NCBI GenBank assembly: GCA_026874595.1
Contig: CM049311.1
Coordinates: 6,361,676 to 6,425,675 of the forward strand
Direction: 5' to 3'
Origin: Sipunculus nudus
Taxonomy: Eukaryota > Annelida > Sipuncula > Golfingiida > Sipunculidae
DNA: 64,000 nucleotides
The notes under the pieces are model-generated. The model was not told where the DNA came from and did not search any database. It saw only the letters and a program-made list of their open reading frames with translations. Numbering within the stretch: the stretch's first letter is position 1; each line of letters opens with the position of its first letter. A program made the position numbers and the translations under genes. This document shows, piece by piece, positions 1-14,600 of this stretch.

Positions 1-2512
1 TGAAAGAAAATGCAATTAACCAAGGCTGAAGTGGTTTCTTTGCTAAATGCTTTCATCGAAATATATCAACCTGCTTTCTTTTTATCTGGGAGGGTTGTCA
101 ATTTTGCATCAGACCTGCTTATTCCATGACAATTTACAGAACTGAAACCAAAATTTAATACTGTTGGAATATATTTTTCTGGGCCTATATTTTTCACATT
201 GGCAGCTATACATTTCACGTACAAGAGACTTTAACAACATATGCATGTGTATACAAATAATGCATGTGTCTGTTGACATGCCTTAGACTATACCCTCAAC
301 TGACTACACTGAATAAACATGGTTTTTTACAATGTCGCCTGAGCTTCAAATAATAAAAAGCATCTTTCATATAATTTCACAGTTAATGCTTCTTTATATA
401 TTCGTTATTTCTACGATAATTCCTAAGCAATGAAGCTGTCGGACCTATGATGTTAATCAGAAAAAAAACTTCTCACTTAAAAATTTGTACACCCTGTATA
501 TGCCTCACATCTCTTTCCAAAAATTATTTTTTGTGTGATTTCTGGAATTGAATAATTTTTCTTTCTATGTTGATATTTTGGGGGATAGTGTTCCAGGAGA
601 ATTCTAGCAGAAGTAATCTTTATATCATACAAGTGAAACACATGACAAAAGTTCCTGCAAAAACCTTAGGATTAAAATATGCGTCATTTAGTTCCTATAA
701 GCTCATAACAAAAATATGCATCAGAAAGAGCTGTAGATTTTCCATGGGAGCAGCTAGTATTATTCAATACTTAATACTGAAATAAATGCCACTCACTGGT
801 CTCATAGCGGAAGGTCACTAATCATGTAGATCAAGGTCGCTGGTCAAGGTTACAATTTCAGCTTCACAAAAGAGTCAACTTAAAACTAGAACGAGTTTGT
901 TTTTGTGACTGCTAAATCAAATAAATGTATCCCCTCCCTTTGGGTCCCCCTTGCCAAAGTTTGAGGTAAAACATAAGGACTACTCCAAAAGGTGTAGGGT
1001 TCACAAAAATCAAAGAATTCTGATGATTTAACCTTGAAGATAAAGGTCAAGATCACCAGTATCTGAATGCTTCCAAGAACTTGGTAGAAACAATTCAAGT
1101 GTCAAATATCATGAAAATACTAGTATACCGAGTGGTTTAATATACAACACTTAAAAAGTTATGGGGGTCATAAATATCCTATAATTAGGCTGATTTGACT
1201 TTGAAAATGAAGGTCAGTCACATTTTCCCATCCTATTCAAGAAGTTCATTGAAAAACATGTGTATCAAATATGAGGAAAGAATATGTAGTCCATCAAGTC
1301 TTAAATAGTTCACAAGAAATCCTAGAGAGAAATAATGATCTAAAATTCCTCTGATTTTACCTTGAAATGTACCAGAGCACATTGTCACTTGTTCACTGCT
1401 TTACAACTGGCTTATGAATATAAGACAGGAAATGCTAATGTTCCATTCAGTGTACAAATCTGTATTACTCCTATTGCATCAGTGCTTGGAAAGCTGCTTT
1501 GAGAGGATATACTATATGATATTAAAAGGTAAATTAATAGTAAACCCATCAACTCTCCATCGCATCCAGATATGACATGAATCCCAGACATAAGTTTATA
1601 TGAACTTAGATACCTCAACAGAAGATTTCCAGGAATCACACAAAATCCCTGATAAAAACAAAATCTCTGACAAGTATGCCATTCAATATGAGGTGTTTTG
1701 TTAAATTTGAACCAAAACACAGTGCAAAGCAGATATTTAATGAAAATAATGTCAAGTAGCAAAATTATTTGTTGACGACTCGTGAAACAAACATCCGTTA
1801 ACATAACATGCTGTGATTATGACCTGAGACAAAAACCCCTGTTATTGTAAACATTTATATGCAATACAGAGTTTTTTACTTCTGTTACGACATGTAGCAG
1901 ATAAACAAGTGCCTGCACTGACCCAGTGCCAGCGTGGTTTGTGTTCTGATTTGTGTTTTGGCTGTCGACTGACTGGCTGTGTATGTTATGTACAATCAGT
2001 GCAGGACAACATGGCTGCCTGGGATAGTTTCTTAAGTTAACAGTGCTGGGAGAGCAGTTTACTAGCTGCGTTCCACATGTTGTTTACCATCATGCTCGAT
2101 GATTTACTGTCCATCTGCAGATGGTTAACACTGACCAGCACTAACTCCAGCCCGTGCATCTCTCTCCGGTGCTGCACTGAGCTAGCTGAGAGATGCTAAA
2201 AGGGCTGGGCTTTTGTGCCGATGCAGCAAATATTCAAGCTCATACCTGTGTTAGTCTTCTTCTTGTTGAGTCAGCTCACATTATAATTATGGTTCTTTAA
2301 TTATTACCTCTGCCAGAGAGGTTGTGTTTATACCTTCGTTTGTCCATTTGGTTGTTTGTCTGTTAGCAGGGTTCCACTCTAAGGACCTGTTGTTCAGAAT
2401 TGCACCAAATTTAATGAGGTTTTTCCCTGCATATAAAATCCATAAATTTCTGTAAATTGTTTGAGATATCATTAACACCAAAAAAAAGTATCCAACAAAA
2501 AAAAAAATAAAA
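1..2512. other. gene-free AT-rich stretch with degenerate repeats
   Basis: No coding region could be supported here. About 820-1,400 is a degenerate tandem repeat built on phrases such as 'gatttaaccttgaagat' and 'caagaacttggtaga'. The same family returns at 6,030-6,660. About 2,300-2,470 ('ttacctctgccagagagg' onward) looks like a dispersed repeat. Around 2,150-2,215 two pieces (agcccgtgcatctctc and gagagatgct...gggct) form an imperfect inverted repeat. The missing last exon of RBM28 could lie in this stretch or beyond it, but I could not recognise it. Confidence 0.5.
820..1400. repeat. degenerate tandem repeat, copy 1
   Basis: Units of roughly 190 bp carry phrases such as 'accttgaagataaaggtcaa' and 'aacttggtagaaa' followed by 'gtgtcaaat'. 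The same phrases recur at 6,030-6,660, so this is a dispersed family. No open reading frame of note. Confidence 0.55.
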
Positions 2513-3174
2513 ACTAGATGTGTCAGTACGACACATTTGCCCTTGCCTGGAGCAATTAGAAATATTTGTTAAAGTCTGTAAAATTTTCTGTTCAGGAGCT
2601 GTCATACAGTCAAAAGTAGGTTAACCTGGACAACATGAAAACTCAATCTGTGAGTGGTCATTTTGCTGCCATACACCAAAAATTAGGCCAATATCTGCAA
2701 GCATTGCGAAAAAAGTCCATACATGTGCAACTGTCATTAAATTTCTATTTTTCATGAAATTTTCTATGTTCAGGAGCTGTCATACGGTCAAAAGTAGGTC
2801 AACCAGGACAAAATGCAAACTTTATCTGTAAGTGGTCATTATGCACCAACACACAAAAAATTGAGCCAATATCTGCAAGCATTGCAAAAAAAGCTGTACA
2901 TGGGCATTTGTCATGAAAATTTCTATTTTTCATGAAATTTTCTGAGTTCCAGGGCTGTCATACGGTGAAAAGTAGATCAACTGTGAGGAAACACAAACTT
3001 TATCTGTAACTGGTCATTATCTGGCCCCACACACCAAAAATCAGGCTAATAATATCTGCAGGCATTGGGAAAAAAAAAGTCTGTACAACTGTTTCATTTC
3101 GGAAGGATGGAAGGACAGAATGAAGGACGTGGGTAAAACTATATGCCCCGGCCACTTTGTGGTGGGGGCATTAA
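2513..3174 (+). mobile_element. element J: non-autonomous element with 5' and 3' hairpins
   Basis: It starts ACTAGA, followed at once by the palindrome TGTGTC-AGTAC-GACACA (2,519-2,535). The body is three imperfect tandem units of about 180 bp ('aggagctgtcatac', 'caatatctgcaagcattg'). A 'ggaaggatggaaggacag' stretch precedes a 3' hairpin at 3,144-3,170 with arms TGCCCC..CCAC and GTGG..GGGGCA. The 5' subterminal TTTGCCC roughly complements the 3' GGGGCA. The layout matches the other elements described here. Assignment to the Helentron/HINE class is inference. Confidence 0.6.
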
Positions 3175-6029
3175 ATTGAGAAGTGAAAGTAATTAAAACA
3201 GAACTGTTAATCTGCTGCTGCTAAGCTGGACTTGCAAGAGGTGCAAGACTTCCAGGATTCATTCAGAGACACAGGTCAGGATGGTGTAAGTTAGTGGTCC
3301 AGGATATTTAGACTGCTCCAGCCTGTTACCTCTGTAGTTCAAATGATTTTATTAGAGCTATCAGACCATTGCTGCCAGTACAATACATAAACCCCTACCG
3401 CCCTGGACAGCACCTGTGCCTAATCTGTTGCACTGACTGACCCTTATATTAAGGTAATCCTTTGATCTCAGCTCATCAATCACCACCAGTAGAGCTGACT
3501 GGTCAGTGTACTTGTTGACCCCTCTCCCCAAGGACCAGGCTTGTTATACAACAGTCATGTATGGCTGGTAAGCTTTTAGGTGCAGTGTGTACACTTAAAG
3601 CCTCATGACCTCTGAGTATCACTTTCCTGGCATTCTATGCTAAGATATATTTTAAATATACCTAATATCTTGATGTATACTTCTGTAATCTTATAACCAT
3701 CCTAAGTTCCTAACTTTACTGAATAAGGTAATTAGTGATGATTGATGTTTATGATGTAATGATGCTCACCCTGATTAACAATATTGCTAAGCACAGTATA
3801 TACATGTACATTATTCAATCAAAATCTAGGTCTCAAAACATATCCAAGATTTGATTCACTAAAATGTGCTAATCTATTCAATAATTAATTTCATACATAA
3901 AGACTGCATGATCCTCACATTTGGAAATCAATTAAGGAGGTAATGATTAAGAAATATTCTAAATTACAGTGACATGATTCAATTAATAATCAAATTTAAA
4001 AACAAAAACCATCACCTTTATTATTCTAATTTAAAAGAAGGAATTTTTAAAATTCTAGGTGGGCCTGTTACCAAATTACAAAAATTAAAACACGGATTCT
4101 TCACCTACAGTATTTATTTACCTTCAGTATTTGAAGATTCTGTGCCTACACAAATTTCAGTTTAATTACCAAGATATATGATTTATTTTTCTTAATTATA
4201 CCTGTAATCAAAATAATAGCTCGCATTTTATAATGAGCCTTAAAAACAAAACTCATATGGTTTTGTATATGATTAGTACACCATAAGCACTGAAATTTGA
4301 CAGTAAACAATAATTACAGTAAAGCAACTTTTCAATTCCCAAAATTTTCAAATTTATTCAGGACTGATTTGAACAAATTGCATGCACATGAAATTCAATA
4401 GCAGAACTTAAATTCAAATTTTAAAAAATTACCTGAAGTCTTCTCATTGTTGATGTTCTTCTAACCAGAACTAATTTACTTTTCAACATAATGATTCTAT
4501 ACTGATGTTGATAAATACTGAATCATATCAGAAAAAAACATATTTAGAAAATTGCACCATATACAATGTTAAAATGTAATAGATCTCATCTGACTTTATA
4601 CTGCCTTCCTGATCTGTCAGCCTATTCATTCCTAAACCTTTCTCGTTTGCTTTGGGAGAACCCCACCAACACAACCCTGCATATTGGCTATACCAAGTTA
4701 TTTATTATCTGCAGGCAATGACCAGTATCTATTCACTTCTGTGTCAAGAGGCCATGACCTTGTGATAAAACCTTCAGAATTCATGTGTTTCAGGAAACTT
4801 GGACTATGGAACTTGTGCAACAATAATAAGGGAAGACAGTTTGTGAAAAAAAAAAATTATCCTTGATCTCCATCAACAAAGAAACAGACAGATCCTCAAT
4901 CAGACACTGTTGAAAACATTACCTCTTAAAATCAATAAAGAAAAATAATAAACAGCATCTGAAGAAAGTGGAATCAAAGTGTGTCAAGTGTTGATTACAT
5001 AGACAGGAAAGCTCTGTACTTGTCCTATAAAAACCACACCATGATGGGGAAAGGCAACACTGATGATAAACTCTAGCATGTGCACAACAGGTCCATCTGT
5101 TGGATTAATGTAAAACAAATAGAACAAAACATTGGTACCTGTCCTTTAATATTAAGATGTTTATACAATACAAATGAGAGCAAACAATACACATGATAAC
5201 CTGCACATACTCTTATATTTACATAAATCAATTTCTTCGAAGAAATTTCATTTGGTGAAATAACAGGAACAGATCTAACACAGAGAGCGGACTTTAATAC
5301 ATTTTTCACAACAGTGTGTCTCTTCTTAGGTTAAGTATGATGAAGCTCTTGAAAATTCAGTGATTAAACTTTGTTTTTTCTTTGTGTGAGTAAATAAGAA
5401 ATATTTGATACTGCAACACTTGGTTAGACCAGAGCATAGCTTGCACGTTAAGTGATGATATCTGGCATTAAACTTTGGTATCCTACAGAAATTTGCAAGT
5501 CTCTCTCACATTTTCCTCTTCCTATAGTATTGCTATGTATTACAAATCTGAAAGTCTGTTTTTTCTAAGTGGTAGTTAATATCTTTATATCTTAAGACAT
5601 ACATGCTGATACTTTTTGTATATATGTTGTAGGCAGCACACAAGATGTGCTTTTTAACTCAGACAAGTACATTGCCACTATACATTGCCATTATATATAT
5701 GAACCTTGATATTATTAAATAGTACCACCACCACATGATTATGTCTGCATTTGTCACATCTACAAGAAGAATACACCACATGTACAAGCTTTCATAGGTT
5801 ACTTGCCTCTGTGACTTTAACTATGGGGATGTGTATATTTATTTTAAATCCTTTGCAAGCAATATAAAGCAAATATTTAAATTGTAATATTCATAACTGG
5901 TACAATAACAAGTAAAATGTCTTTGTTTTTGCAGTTACAAAAACAGATTTCTCAATTCCCAGTCCCCATCCACACATTTGAAGAATAACAAATGCATCAT
6001 CTAAAAAGATGTAAGAAATCATAGATTTC
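3175..6029. other. gene-free AT-rich stretch
   Basis: Nothing coding, no RNA gene and no clear repeat family recognised. Short open frames at 3,974-4,165 and 5,073-5,309 have the composition of the surrounding AT-rich DNA and resemble no family I know. Confidence 0.4.
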
Positions 6030-6665
6030 TGCAGATTTGACCTTCAAGATCAAGGTCACCAGTTTTTAACTTCCCTGAGAACTTGGTAAAACATCTTGTG
6101 TGTCAAATTTGAGGGATAATATACAACACTCCCAAAGTTAATGCATCAATGCAATGCTAAGGATAAGTATAATCCGGTTGATTCTACCTAGAAGACCCGG
6201 CAAAGGTCACAAGTTTTAAGATTCCTCTGCAAATTTGGTTGAAAAATTTTTGTCTATAAAATTTAGAGAAGATTTATGCAATATTTCAAAAGTTATCAGG
6301 TTAACAAAGATTTTACATTTCGGCTGATTTGACTTTTTAGATCAACATCAATGTCACCAGTCAGTTTTTATCATATCAAAGAGCAATAATGATACAACTT
6401 GTGTATCAACTTTTAGGAACTTCTCAGTACTTCAAAAATGATGGGGGGGGGGGGGGGGGGGTCACAATGGTTCTAGATTTCTGCAGATTTGACCTTGAAG
6501 ATCAAGGTCAAAGTCACCAAAAAACTTCTCTGAGAACATAATAGAAAGTACTAGCATGTCAAAATTGAAGAAACATTAACCTCTAAAGTTAAAGGGGTAT
6601 AAATAATCCTAGAATTCCGCAGATTTAACCTTGAAGATGAAAGGATGCAGACTGGTCAATTTCTC
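6030..6665. repeat. degenerate tandem repeat, copy 2
   Basis: Same family as 820-1,400: 'gcagatttgaccttcaagat', 'caaggtcaccag', 'gagaacttggtaaaac' recur at about 180-200 bp spacing. It contains a run of 19 G at 6,443-6,461. Confidence 0.55.
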
Positions 6666-6857
6666 CCATTTTCCAGGACAGCTAGGATCCCTGATACAAT
6701 AAATGTCATTTTCATCATGTGTTATTTCAGATAAATTATAGCAAACTTCAATAGAGAATGACAGTGAGGATGTTATAATGACACATTCAGAATCTAAGAG
6801 GAAATTACTGAAGAATATAAATGGTTGCAGAAAAAGACAAGAATATCAGCAAAAGCT

Positions 6858-7643
6858 AACAAAAGCCCTCAGCCAAAAGAGCAGTGTTTATGTGTGGAAT
6901 CAGTAACAAGTATGACAAATTTGTTCTCACATGGATGTATATCTGTACATATGTCTCTGATTCAAGTTATAAATTTGAACAAGAGAGGTATGTAGTATCT
7001 TTGCAAGTAGGGCATCCCCCAAACTTGCAGCACTTAAAGATCATCAATGCAAATGACCATAACATGTTTCATAACAAACCACCCAGTGGTTCCTGAGAAA
7101 CTATAAGCTGCAAAGTTTTTATTTATTATAAGCCTTGTAACCCTGAAAAGTAGGTCAAGGACACACATCTTCAAACCAGACCAAATTGTGTTGCTTTTCA
7201 TCAGCACTGAAGAAATGAAGTTCCTGTGTTGAATACTTTTGGAGATATCCCGCTCACAAGGCCAAAATGAAAAAATCCAATAAAAATTATTTAAAAATCA
7301 GAAATTAAAGGCAGCACCCCAAAATTCAGGTAGCAGTTACAGACTATCAGTGCCAACAAATATAGCATGTTTTATAACAATCCACCAAATGGTTCCTGAG
7401 AAATAAACTCCTAAGTTTTTTTATAATTAGCTATGAAATGTTGAAAAATATGTCAAGGTCACCTAGCTTTGAAGTTGACTGAGATTTTGTTAATATACAT
7501 CTGCACTGAAGAAATAAAATTCCTATGATTAATCCCTTTAGAGATATCCCGCTCACAAGGTAAAAGTTAGCGGATGCCAGATGGACAGACTGATGGCTTC
7601 GGTGATGATAATAGCCCTTCAGCCTATAAGGCTGAGGGCTAAA
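6858..7643 (+). mobile_element. element I: non-autonomous element with AGCCCTCAGCC subterminal repeat
   Basis: It starts AACAAAAGCCCTCAGCC. The motif AGCCCTCAGCC (6,864-6,874) is the exact reverse complement of GGCTGAGGGCT at 7,630-7,640. That 3' copy is one arm of a hairpin, with the other arm at 7,613-7,624 and a 5-base loop. Two imperfect internal units of about 250 bp share 'gagatatcccgctcacaagg'. It has the same plan as elements A to D with an unrelated subterminal sequence. No coding capacity. Confidence 0.65.
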
Positions 7644-8348
7644 AAAGGAGACACTGGGAAATCTTCAGACCGACATTATAGGAGCATTATGGACAAGACT
7701 TGAAATGCAAATGTAGTAAAACGTTAGTCAAATTTTCTCCCAGTGTATTAGTCATGAGCAAACCTCATGATTTTTTTGCAAACTTTATTTACATTTCATT
7801 AGGTAAAACCCATTTGAGTCAAACTTCAGTTGGGTCATTTTTGTGGGGTATTGCTTTGCCTGTTCAGTTAAAGCACTTCTGCCTGTACTCCTGTAGATTG
7901 TCCCCCTCACACTGCCTCAGCAAACAAGCTTCATGTCAGTTATATTCCCCTTGTATCGCTCAAAATCGCCGGCTTGTTACAGGAGCCCTGACATGCATAT
8001 GAGTATATACATTTCTTATCCATTTGATCATATGGCAAAATATTTGTTTTGTTTAAATCTAAACAGCCAAATAACAAAAAATTAAGTGTTTATAGCTTTT
8101 TAAGTAGTTAAGGTTATAGTTAGACTTGTATCAACATTTGTTAGAAGTCATTGTACATTCTTCGGTTCAAGCAAAACAGTATATGCAAAGTGTAACAGTG
8201 ACCAGCCTGACATTGCTTATCAATTTGTATTGATATATCAGTATACTGATAGAGCCCTATGGGGCACTTTTCTGCAGGTGCCCTTGATCTTTCCAGAATA
8301 AGGCTTTTTGTATTGAAATTGATGCTTAATATCACTAAAGACACTGAC
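7644..8348. other. RBM28 intron or 3' region, no exon recognised
   Basis: This stretch lies immediately downstream, on the minus strand, of the last recognised RBM28 exon. I looked for the short conserved RBM28 C-terminus (an LV..YK-type motif and a final KWF-type end) and did not see it. If the donor at 8,348 is not used, the frame would run on for 37 codons to a stop at 8,238. Confidence 0.35.
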
Positions 8349-8636
8349 CTCCTGTGAGCTGTCTGGACCGCCCCCGTGTGGCATCTTCCTCTTGTTCCCT
8401 CCATCCTTCATCCCGGTCTTTTTCTGTTTCCCCGCAGGCTGATTGCGCTGTTTATGTCGTACTTTTGGTCCCCAGTGTGACGGTAACCCTCGTGGCCCTT
8501 TCTTCTTCTCTCTCTCGGCCATCATTTGATCCAGTTTTTCTGCATCAATGTTTTCATGGGCTGGGACTTGCTTGTTTTTCTTTTGTGATGCCTGTACTTG
8601 TTTTCCCTTCTCTGGCCTGTTCCTGTTATGTTTCAT
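8349..8636 (-). CDS. RBM28: RBM28 exon 19 (basic tail; last exon recognised)
   Basis: Encodes MKHNRNRPEKGKQVQASQKK and then a Lys/Arg/Gln/Gly-rich tail containing GLPSHWGPKVRHKQRN, like the GLPSHxGPKxR segment of RBM28. The donor GGAG|GTCAGTG at 8,348 leaves phase 0. Family members continue about 30-40 residues further, so at least one more exon is expected. Confidence 0.85.
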
Positions 8637-11600
8637 CTAAAAGACAATAAACACAGTATAGCACCTGCAAAGTAAGTCCCTTGAACTAAGATATTTAAAA
8701 AATTTGATGGAATCACATGTAAGCTTTTGGCCAAAGGGGGGGGGGGGAGAGGTTAAATTTTTAAAATATATTACCCAAGTATTCTTCTGTATATTTGTTC
8801 TAATGTGACTTCAGGCACTGATATCCAAAAGATGGGTCAAACTTTTGTGAAACACAATTTTCCTTGATATGAAATCAGCCAGACATCTTAATATTCTGGG
8901 GGGTATATCCTGTTCCTTGTTACTGCTGATTAGGTTCATGTACTTGGTCTTCTGTGCAAGCTATTTTTTTTCATAATGGACAAGACAATACATGCCAAAC
9001 CAGGTAGACAGTGGGATTGGGGGGAGGGGGTAGGCAGTATATATACCAGGGTTTACAACCTATAAACAACTTATATTTAGCCAAACACAGATGAAGAACT
9101 GCTGTGTGTTTACCAGTACTGCTTAATTTGTATCTGAGCTATATAGAAACTGGCGAGCAACTTATCAAAATGTGCTTAATATTATAAAACTTACCTGTAT
9201 CCGCTGTAACTTTCGCTCTTTTGCTTGAAGTGCTGCCTTATTTTCTACAGAAAACTCCACTATCAGTCTCTGTGAAGACAAACCATCACTGATCACACTA
9301 AATGATAATGTTGCTACAAGGAGTCCCACAATTCTAATGATTCATGTCAGCTTAAACTTGTATGAACAGTAGGTTTTCCTGATGCACTATTCTCATTGCT
9401 TACAAATGAATGTTAGTACATATTTTTACAAATCATATATTTGGCATTATTCTACATATAAAAAAAAACATTTAAAACAAATTTGATGATTTAAAAAAAT
9501 TTATAACTTTTTCAAGCATCTCTTACTAATTTTTTTAATAAGTAAATATAAACCATCTTGAAATATTTGAAACTCTGTATATGTATCTTACTCAATTAAG
9601 TCAAAAGTATAATCAATACTTTACACATATATTAGTTGCAATTCATGAGTATTCATGAGACTGGTATATATCTGATACAGGTACCTTATGATCTCCAAAT
9701 ATTTCAGGGTTATTGTTGGTAGATCTCAATGCCTGGAGGGCGTGCTCATGTTCTGTGAAGTTGATAAATGCAAACCCCCTTGACTTAGCCACACCTTTAC
9801 TGTTGACCTGTTTCAAGTCCCTCATAATGCGACACTGTAACGAGAAGGTAACAACAATCCCTTATTTTATCTCAGTGACAGGCATGTTAACGTATTGTAT
9901 GCGAAACTACGTATGGAGTGCAGCAACCTTAGGTATGACCTGTTTAAAATTGGGTTAGTTGAAGATAGTAAATGCATATGTGGTGATAAATGTGAGAATA
10001 CAAAGCATATTTTTTCTTGAATGTCCATTATATATTTGACAGCGACAAATACCTTTTGAATCCTTGAAGGTTATACCCAGTATCAGGAATATGTCAGTTT
10101 TTTATCCATCATTACTGCTATTTGGTTCGAACAAAATATCATATTGTGACAACAGAAATGTTTTCATCTTTGTACATGAATACGTGTTTATTGTATCCAC
10201 TAAAAGATTTTAAGTTTATTGATTTAATTTATCAATAAGAGACTATGATCTACAAAGCTTGTTCATTTACATCATCATTTGAATGTATATTATATTGCAT
10301 ATTGTATTGTATTGTACACTGCTGATGCGAGAGGCATTTTCATAGCAGAATTGCTGTTTGCAAATCGCATATTTACAATAAAATATGTTTAAACTAAGGT
10401 AACAGTCCTTATGTTAGCAATCTTTTCCTAACAATCAGTCTTTAGACCATGTCTGAGTGGCAGAACTATTCATATAAATAAGTGCACCACAAAAATACAT
10501 AATACTCCTGTCATAGATCATGTGACCTCTGACCATATTTAATACATGCAGATTTTGCCAATACTCACAGGTGAAAACATTTAATGGTCAACACTCATAA
10601 CAAGTTTCATAAATATCCATCAAATTCATGACAAGAAATCAATCAACAAGGAATTCGCTTCCATAAATGAGAGTTTTTTCTAAGTGGTCCTTAGACATAT
10701 GGCTGGCAAAGAAAAATAATTTACACAAGTTTTTTTTGCTGACAATTCTTTTATATTTATCATACAGACAAGATGATAAGTCTTTATTATAGTTTTATAT
10801 AATTTTCCTGACAAATCATGGTACATTTCATTTTATTTTCATGGACTTATCAAACCTTACTTTATAATATTAGAAAGCTGAAAATCTTAATATGCAAATA
10901 AAAGCTTAGCACCCCATAAAAAAATAACTTTTTTTAAGAAACAGTTAAATAAATGCCATTATGTACAAGGGCACAATTTCTGAACTTGTTTCAAACAAAA
11001 CTATCTTTTCAAGAAACAAACTTTGATATAGTGCTGCCATCTGCTGGTCATATGATTGATTAAACTAAAAGAGAGCGTTGGGTCTCCCTCTAAGATTTTG
11101 CTAAGATAAATGATGAAAATGTATCTCAGTATGATGAAGTTATGTTGAATATCACTCCTGTATTCTTATAATGTTACTCCTCTATTCTTCCTATGTAACC
11201 AAGGCAATCTACTTCATCTGATATATGAAAGGCTGCGTGAGCTCTGGCAGATTCTAAAGATCTGCTGAATAAATGTCTTGTTCTTGACAGTTTTTGACAA
11301 ATGACTGATCAAAATTACAATAAATGAAAAAAACTGTGAAAATTGTAAGCTTAACATCTGAGCACAATTCTTGCAGTCTTGTCATAATATATATTTGAAG
11401 TTATTAAAAACTTTAGGGAAAAAATGATTGATGTATACTGAGTTGTCCCCACACTCTACTTTCTGTATTATCAACAAAACACCTGGTCCTGCCACCATTC
11501 TATAGATGGAGCTCCCTTCATATTCTGCTCACCTCTGTGATTTTGGCTGCTTTATCCTGTGCTGCCTTCAGGAAAATCTTCCTGAGCTTGTCGTCTTTGA

Positions 11601-14600
11601 CTGGCACAGGGATGTTGTGGATACAGAGTCTGGTCTTAGATATAAACATGTTGGGATTCTTTAACTTCTGCCTCTTCATCGTTTCAACCTAAGTCACAAA
11701 AAAAGACATGAGGAATGAATACTATAAGATAAGAAACATTAAATCTCATTATGGTCGTAATATCATCAAATTAACTTGATGCAATTTGCCAAATAGAACA
11801 TTTTAGATGCTGGTTTGTAGATTATTCTTTTCAATAAAAGCAAAATTTTATTTTTCTTTTGCAAAAAAAGACATATAACACCTAGCAAAAAGTTTGCTTT
11901 AACAGTAATGTCAGCTAAAATAAACACAATTAGTTCAAAACTTTTTGTGTTGTACATTTGAAGAAAGGAACACCAGCCCATAGGTGACATGCTGGATGAA
12001 AATTTTAAACATCACTGAATCAGCTTATCTGATTTTCAGATTTTTAACATCAGGATTAAAAACATGGATAAGAATGATTCTGTTAAACTCAACTGGAATT
12101 TAAAAAAAAAAAATTAGTAAATACTGTGTGATCTGAACCTGGACAAATGAACTTCAGATTTTAAGTTCCCTGTCTTCAGTATGACCTTTTTCAGTCATTT
12201 TGAATTTTTATATCAGTGAACAGGTGGTGGTTGTGACTCACTTTCATCCTCCTGTTGAGATCTGTCTGTGATAATCCCTGGGCTGCCTGGGTGCCTGGTC
12301 GAATCACTGGCAATGGAAATTATACAATGTCAACACAACTCAGTCTCTGTTAAATTTTAACAGACTGCGATAGCATCTGGCAAGATTCACTGTCTACTTG
12401 ACAAATATGTAAGTAACAGTAACTCCTTCATGTTCTGAGTTTCACCCGGATCACCCTTAAAACTGATTGGCTTAACATAAAAACTGTTACCTAATTATTA
12501 GGTAGTGCTACTAATGTTCCCTCTTTCAGTAGATCATAAAAATTGAGTCCATCTGGCCCCTGATAAATATGCAAGCACCTTTAATTACTGTTAAGTCCAA
12601 TTTCTATACAGGTAAAGTTAAAATGTGTCATTACCTTTGAGTATAACATTTTATATTATGACATATTTCACTTTCAAATTTAGATTTTCAATAATTACAA
12701 GAAATATACAAAATAAACATGAAATGACTGTAAATATTTACTCACTCCCTTCCCTGGCCAGGTAAAGATTCCTGTTATCTGCTTTTATCTTTTCCTTTTT
12801 CAGTTCATGAAGCTTGTCTGCCTTCTCTCTAGGCAGAGCTACAGAGATGACTAACCGCCGACCATCCAGCGTGATGCCTCCATCCTATAAAATATAACCA
12901 GTATTCTGTGTGTAAATGTTAATTATATACAGGTCTACAAATATTTGTGTTGAACAAACAACCTTAGATAAATACCCCACTTATATCATAGTCATGACTG
13001 ATTCAGAATCAGATGAATTACCATTGAGTAAAACCCACTCGTGCTGAATGCTGGATGGCCGAGTTTTTTCTTGTGGTCCCATTAAACAGGCCTCACATAG
13101 TCTTATTTCCTTTGATTTTGTTTTTTTTATGATAATGAAGAATATCCTATGAAACTGCTGTATGCAAAAGCATCTGAGTCTGGTTTCTTTCATAGCTAAG
13201 TAGAGATTTGGTCATGTTAAAAAAATTGTGGATGTGGCATGCAGTATTATAAGAAATTTTATACAATAGTAACCAGTAGCAGCATATGTTGGTAGTGGAA
13301 GAAAACCATAGACAATCACAGACAATCATACCTACCTGTAATGTACCGAGTCATCTTACCTGGGACAGCTTAAAATCATTGAAGTAAAGCAAAAAGAAAT
13401 GATAGCATATCTTAATGTAGAAATCATAAAAAATGCACCATGTGTCACCAGGTTTTGATCAGACACAAAGTTTTACTGTATACATGTATTGCAAGGGATG
13501 AAGTATTGACTATTGTTACAGGATAAAACTGAAATAACTTGCACAGTGTGGTTAAGCAATGGTGTGATATTAATCTAAGTATTACATAGAACAAATTATT
13601 AAATTTAATTCTTTTGAGGTCGTAATAAAGAGAACTGGTATTGAAAGTGTGACTTGGCTAGAAATGTTTAAAAATAACAAGGAAAATTCCTTCTTAGAGC
13701 ATAAATTCATGCCTATATAGTTCTGTTCTGACACCAGATGTCACTCACATACACACCTGAGATTCATCTTGTGACAACTCTATAACTTTCTCTGCATCTT
13801 CTTTCTTCTTAAACCTAACAAATGCACAGCCTGAAAAAGACAGGAAAGACCATTTTTTCATCAGATTAATAAATAACCACAGTTTCAGTCTATTGACTCA
13901 ATGAACAGTGGAGGCCTTCCAATAACTAGACCTGTAACCATCTCCTTTTATGTAACCATCTCATCCATCTAACTAGAAACGGTGCAGTAAATGAGGCTGA
14001 CAACATAACATAACCACTACAATAGGATTTATATTTTTTCCTGATACTTCTAACTCATGCACTCAGTTATGTGAATAAAAGGTGGGGTTACATAACACTG
14101 GTGTATATTACAGTTGTAAAAAGTTGTATGAGGATGTTCGTCCATGTCAATACCTTTAGAATGCTCAGTGTCTTCATCTATCACCAGTTTACAGTAAAAC
14201 ACAGCTCCATACTTAGCCATCTCTTCCTTAAGTTCATCCTCCTCTGTGTCAAATGATATATTCCTACAAAAGAGTGCAAGTCAAATTATATTTTCTTTCA
14301 AAGACATTTTTTTTTACCAAATGCAAATCTGATGTGATAGGCATAGCACATAGCCCTGTGATTATTTACACATTTTTAATCATTATTATACAGCTGGGGT
14401 TAAAATTATACAGAAGAAAATAAATGTAAAATAAATTTTTATTACAAAGCAAGTTTATCTGCTTCAAATTTGAATATTAATAATACTATAAGAGAGTATT
14501 TCAAATTCCTATACATCACAGTTATATATACAGAATCAAGAACACAGACAACAGGATTATTCTCAAACAACAGTTTCAAGCTTATAACTTATAGCTACAC

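Noticed and set aside
1412-1804. 130-codon minus-strand frame
   Set aside because: AT-rich, partly in repeat DNA; does not match the expected RBM28 C-terminus and lacks splice support.
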